A DNA stretch of 64,000 nucleotides from JAJDXW01 sp965223775 (lineage in GTDB: Bacteria; Pseudomonadota; Gammaproteobacteria; HK1). The stretch's first letter is position 1, and every line of letters starts with the position of its first letter. Shown here in pieces: positions 62,001-64,000 of this stretch. The DNA is taken from NCBI GenBank assembly GCA_965223775.1, contig OZ245021.1:4836001-4900000 (forward strand), given 5' to 3'. Under the pieces are notes generated by a model, which was not told the origin of the DNA, did not search any database, and saw only the letters and a program-made list of their open reading frames with translations. The position numbers and the translations under genes are program-made.

Positions 62001-64000
62001 CCGCTACGACGCCAACGAGGACGGGGTGTTCGTGCGGTGGGCCTATGTCGGCTCGACGCCCAGGGGACAGCCCCCGCGCAGGAGCTGGGGCATCGACGTC
62101 GAGGCCGACGGGGACAGGGTGTGCGTGCAGGTGATGGCGGTGAACGTGGCCAACTTCCTGATCGTGCCGGAGCTGCGCAATCTCGAGGGCAACGCGTCGC
62201 CGTCGCGGTGCGCGACGCCCTACGGCCCGGCCGAGGGGGCGCCGCAGGCGCCGGGGCGGCTCTCGGTGACGTCGACGCAGGCCGACCGCGCGGACCTCGA
62301 ATGGGACGAGCCGGACGAGAGCGGCAGCTCGCCGCTGTGGGGCTACCGCATCGAGGTCTCGACCGACGGGGGCGATAACTGGCGCGAGGTTGAGGCGAAC
62401 ACCGGGACGCCGTCGCTGAGCCGGTCGGACGCAGGCGTGGCCGACCTCGCGAGCCGGCTCTACCGGGTGTCGGCCGTCAACACCGATGAGCGGGTGGGCA
62501 GGCGCTCGCCGTGGGCGCGGCTTGCGCCGATGACGCTGAAGGAGCATCTGCGGCCCAGGGCGCATCAGCATTTCGAGAACGCGGGCGACCTCGTCGCGTC
62601 GAGCCATTCGGTGACGGTGGCGGTCGAGCTCGCCAACCCGGCGCCGGGGCGGCGCGTGCACGTGCGGATCGTCACGCAAGGCGTGCTGGTCGCGACGCAG
62701 GTCCACGAGCCCGAGGGCACGGGCTTCACGGCGACCTTCGGGGGGCCGGAGGAGGACGGGTACGCGCTGGAGCCGCAGACCTACTACACGGTGCAGGCCG
62801 ACGTGGTCGCGGGCTTCGATTCGGACCGCCGGGTCGAGGGCGCGACGTTCACGCTGCCCGACATCCGCCAGGGCGGCGCAGCGCCGGGGCGCGGCGTCGA
62901 GGTCGACACCGACGGCGACGGCGTCGCCGAGGCCGATCCGCGGCTGACGGTCGCGATGGGCGCCGCGGCGGGCATCCGGGTGCGCCCCGGCGCGTGCACG
63001 GGCGCGAAGCAGGTCGGGGTGCACGGCTCGTTGACCCAGTTCGGGGTGCACGGCTTCGGGCCGATCTCGGCCGAGGCGTCGCCCGGCGGACACACGTGGA
63101 GCTGCGCGGACGGCGGCGATCCGGGCGAATGGCAGCCGATCGAGCTGACCGTGGAGAAGCACGCGGACGCGATGCTGGCCGCGCCGTTCGAGGTCGGGGT
63201 GCGCCATGACGTGCACCGGCAGCGCCCGGGACGCCAGTCGTGGCAGCCGCTGGTGTTGGGGGGCTCTCTGGTGAGGCTGGAAGTGAAGGCGTTGCAGACG
63301 CTGGCGGCGGTGAGGGGTCTCGCGGTGGAAGCCGACGATTCCCCGCGGGTGAGCTGGGACGCGGTCGCGGGGGCCGCGGCCTACCAGGTGCAGTGGCGCT
63401 GGGGCTCGGAGAGCTACGGGCGTGTGCACACGGAGAACGGCGCGATGTCGTCGCGCGAGAAGCGGGTGACGGGGACGAGCCACACGGTGGCGGTGCCGTC
63501 GGCGGCGAAGCGGGCCGAGGGGTTGACGGTGCGGGTGCGCGCCTACGACGGCGATGCGCTCACGGTGGGGCCGTGGCGCGAGGCGGTGCTGGGGGCGGCG
63601 CCGGGCGAGCCTTCGGAATTGACGGCGACACCGGATTCGACGACGGCGATCGGGCTTGCCTGGGAGGCGGCGGCGGCGAACGGGGCGCGCATCCTGGGCT
63701 ACGGCATCGAGGTCTCGGAGGACGGCGCGCGCAGCTGGGGCACGCTGGTGCAGGACACCGGCACAACGGCCACGGCGTACGTGCACCGCAGCCTCGCGCC
63801 GGGCAGCCAGCGCTTCTACCGGGTGCGCGCGCGCAATGGCGCGGGCTGGGGTGCGTGGTCGCATCTGGCGGGCACGTCGACGCTGCGGTCGGGGCAGGCG
63901 AGCGGCGCGCTCACGGCGCGCATGGGCGGGCTGCCCGAGCGCCATGACGGATCGGGCTCGATCGGGTTCAAGATGACGTTCAGCGAACCGGTGACGGCCG
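59062..64000 (+). CDS. large secreted repeat/fibronectin-III surface protein (3' end outside window)
   Basis: The frame is open from ATG 59062 (leader GGAGGAGCGGC) to the window end, 1646 codons. About 100 residues precede a signal-like helix (AAAAWLLACAALLALPALPG, cleavage near AHADV); a later start is possible. After a first domain come five repeats of 125-130 residues beginning near 59958, 60346, 60724, 61108 and 61502, each with ITxIxIVS.VPDAGF and VTFSxxVT; units four and five are almost identical over 390 bp. FN3-like domains follow (PRNLAVTADNENEVRFRWDP; PGRLSVTSTQADRADLEWDE; and later ones) plus a Ca-loop-like DTDGDGVAEADP. It is probably an adhesin that ends in an autotransporter barrel. 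Confidence 0.8.
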   Translation, partial: MSCGSVRVRKATKTAGSGDGDSRCPGVPGAAFALAGSFGHAGRNWWRACTAIACSGLRIASARCDWSLLPLASESASAAPAGAWHSRASQSADRPRGRLRRAAAAWLLACAALLALPALPGQGGGVAHADVLVSNLGQTAEHLDLSIRRDFPRAQAFTTGSNTAGYALDSVGVSLDTTPPTASYFSVSIHESSGGDPGNLLYTLSNPSTFATGANVFTAPAKASLEGGTTYFVVIGYSNPASSSEQVYLRATAGDGEDAAGADDWSIANSSEFLLSGSWTMRADSLSLQIGVNGSARAAITDIDIETEPTAIGSFLGFHGTGDFIQVRVTFSRDVLGTPEAGVASLKLLVGGKERTAQAQFTQLPLGSFVFSYAIQADDVDLDGITVPADALALPQGGALQDTDGVDAVLTHAAFDFPEDIVNPPLPEITNIEIVSPVPDAGFHSYALGDVVEFRVTFSEAVTASGNLALFRFAVRVGDDDVGATYIEGSGTTQLTFILVYGAQYTDPDGVSVSAGSLSLGTGTLTGPYGRDVMLTHGAYAFPQHLVNTPPPVPEITNIEIVSEVPDAGFHGPGTGGRSIEFEVTFSAPVTYAATSGDFGLKVLVGDAEQIASPVLGFGTNKLIFLYTVVASDEDTDGVSIPAGSLVLTGDGTLKGPYGQDAALTHRAYAFPQHLVNTRPPPAHLTGIEVESSPGSGGFYATGDTIEIHVIFSGRVTAGGSASGTPPDVALKLRVGSAERSAEYLLGSGTNKLRFLYTVQAGDEDRDGVSVPANALSLGTGMTLKDQYGQDVVSTHGARGFPDHLVNSAPPPRGITGIDVVSPVPDAGFYATGDTIELHVTFSGAVTAAGNAPGTPPDVALKLRVGNAERSAEYLLGSGTNRLRFLYTVQAGDEDRDGVSVPANGLSLGTGMTLKGPYGQDADLTHGAYGPFRHARVNFEAAPPSPPRNLAVTADNENEVRFRWDPPADDGGAPVTDYAYRYDANEDGVFVRWAYVGSTPRGQPPRRSWGIDVEADGDRVCVQVMAVNVANFLIVPELRNLEGNASPSRCATPYGPAEGAPQAPGRLSVTSTQADRADLEWDEPDESGSSPLWGYRIEVSTDGGDNWREVEANTGTPSLSRSDAGVADLASRLYRVSAVNTDERVGRRSPWARLAPMTLKEHLRPRAHQHFENAGDLVASSHSVTVAVELANPAPGRRVHVRIVTQGVLVATQVHEPEGTGFTATFGGPEEDGYALEPQTYYTVQADVVAGFDSDRRVEGATFTLPDIRQGGAAPGRGVEVDTDGDGVAEADPRLTVAMGAAAGIRVRPGACTGAKQVGVHGSLTQFGVHGFGPISAEASPGGHTWSCADGGDPGEWQPIELTVEKHADAMLAAPFEVGVRHDVHRQRPGRQSWQPLVLGGSLVRLEVKALQTLAAVRGLAVEADDSPRVSWDAVAGAAAYQVQWRWGSESYGRVHTENGAMSSREKRVTGTSHTVAVPSAAKRAEGLTVRVRAYDGDALTVGPWREAVLGAAPGEPSELTATPDSTTAIGLAWEAAAANGARILGYGIEVSEDGARSWGTLVQDTGTTATAYVHRSLAPGSQRFYRVRARNGAGWGAWSHLAGTSTLRSGQASGALTARMGGLPERHDGSGSIGFKMTFSEPVTA

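Noticed and set aside
60898..63945. A 1015-codon open frame on the minus strand
   Set aside because: It is antisense to the surface-protein frame, which has clear repeats, FN3 domains and a ribosome site. High GC and strong codon bias open the opposite frame.
1..64000. CRISPR arrays, tRNA and rRNA genes
   Set aside because: No regularly spaced repeats with unique spacers, no convincing cloverleaf and no rRNA sequence were found by reading both strands.

Overview
The window is GC-rich proteobacterial chromosome: TRAP and peptide ABC transporters, an amidase, a DAO-type oxidase, a carnitine-type CoA pathway and an autotransporter-like surface protein. The content fits an Alpha- or Gammaproteobacterium, possibly marine or host-associated, but no rRNA or other marker is present to place it. 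About half of the window is mobile or decayed DNA. At least ten tyrosine recombinase genes or fragments can be read.

Layout. (1) 1-4156: end of a defence locus, with the 3' part of a BREX-type pglZ followed by an ATPase-PIN pair. (2) 4287-5204: a polysaccharide deacetylase. (3) About 5400-15974: one group II intron on the minus strand, broken by two different three-recombinase transposons (6154-9877 and 10921-15801); the second is itself broken by an IS3-family element (11576-12980). The intron 5' end, domain V and both halves of its reverse transcriptase can be recognised. (4) 16079-26248: DAO oxidase, HipA remnant, then a minus-strand set of MFS carrier, alpha/beta hydrolase, SCP2-like protein, TRAP transporter and amidase. 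(5) 26629-33353: a carnitine/crotonobetaine-type module (thioesterase, carnitine dehydrogenase-thioesterase fusion, acyl-CoA dehydrogenase, ADP-forming CoA ligase, CaiD). (6) 33530-38245: a decayed dipeptide-type ABC transporter whose ATPase start is fused in frame to an amidohydrolase. (7) 38246-41600: fragments of a conjugative element (TraE, TraL, pilin, HTH, DUF2285) and an autotransporter beta-barrel fragment.

(8) 41609-58949 is the most unusual part. Two inverted copies of a roughly 3.3 kb module (tyrosine integrase, LysR regulator, HU protein) surround a 10.4 kb island. Each integrase lies next to 34-bp palindromic sites (15-bp arms, 4-bp centre) that also bound a short spacer of 185 or 187 bp. 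The island carries a HEPN-like protein, a secreted protein gene of about 762 codons cut in two by a 255-bp MITE with perfect 8-bp target duplications, tandem P4-like integrases, and two integron gene cassettes with attC sites but no integron integrase. (9) 59062-64000: start of a large secreted repeat and fibronectin-III protein that continues beyond the window.

How it works together. The 16-33 kb genes form a plausible uptake and breakdown capability for quaternary-amine or acyl-CoA substrates. The remainder records repeated insertion by recombinase-based elements, several carrying likely phage-defence genes. Functions are inferred from motifs and context only; no database search was run.
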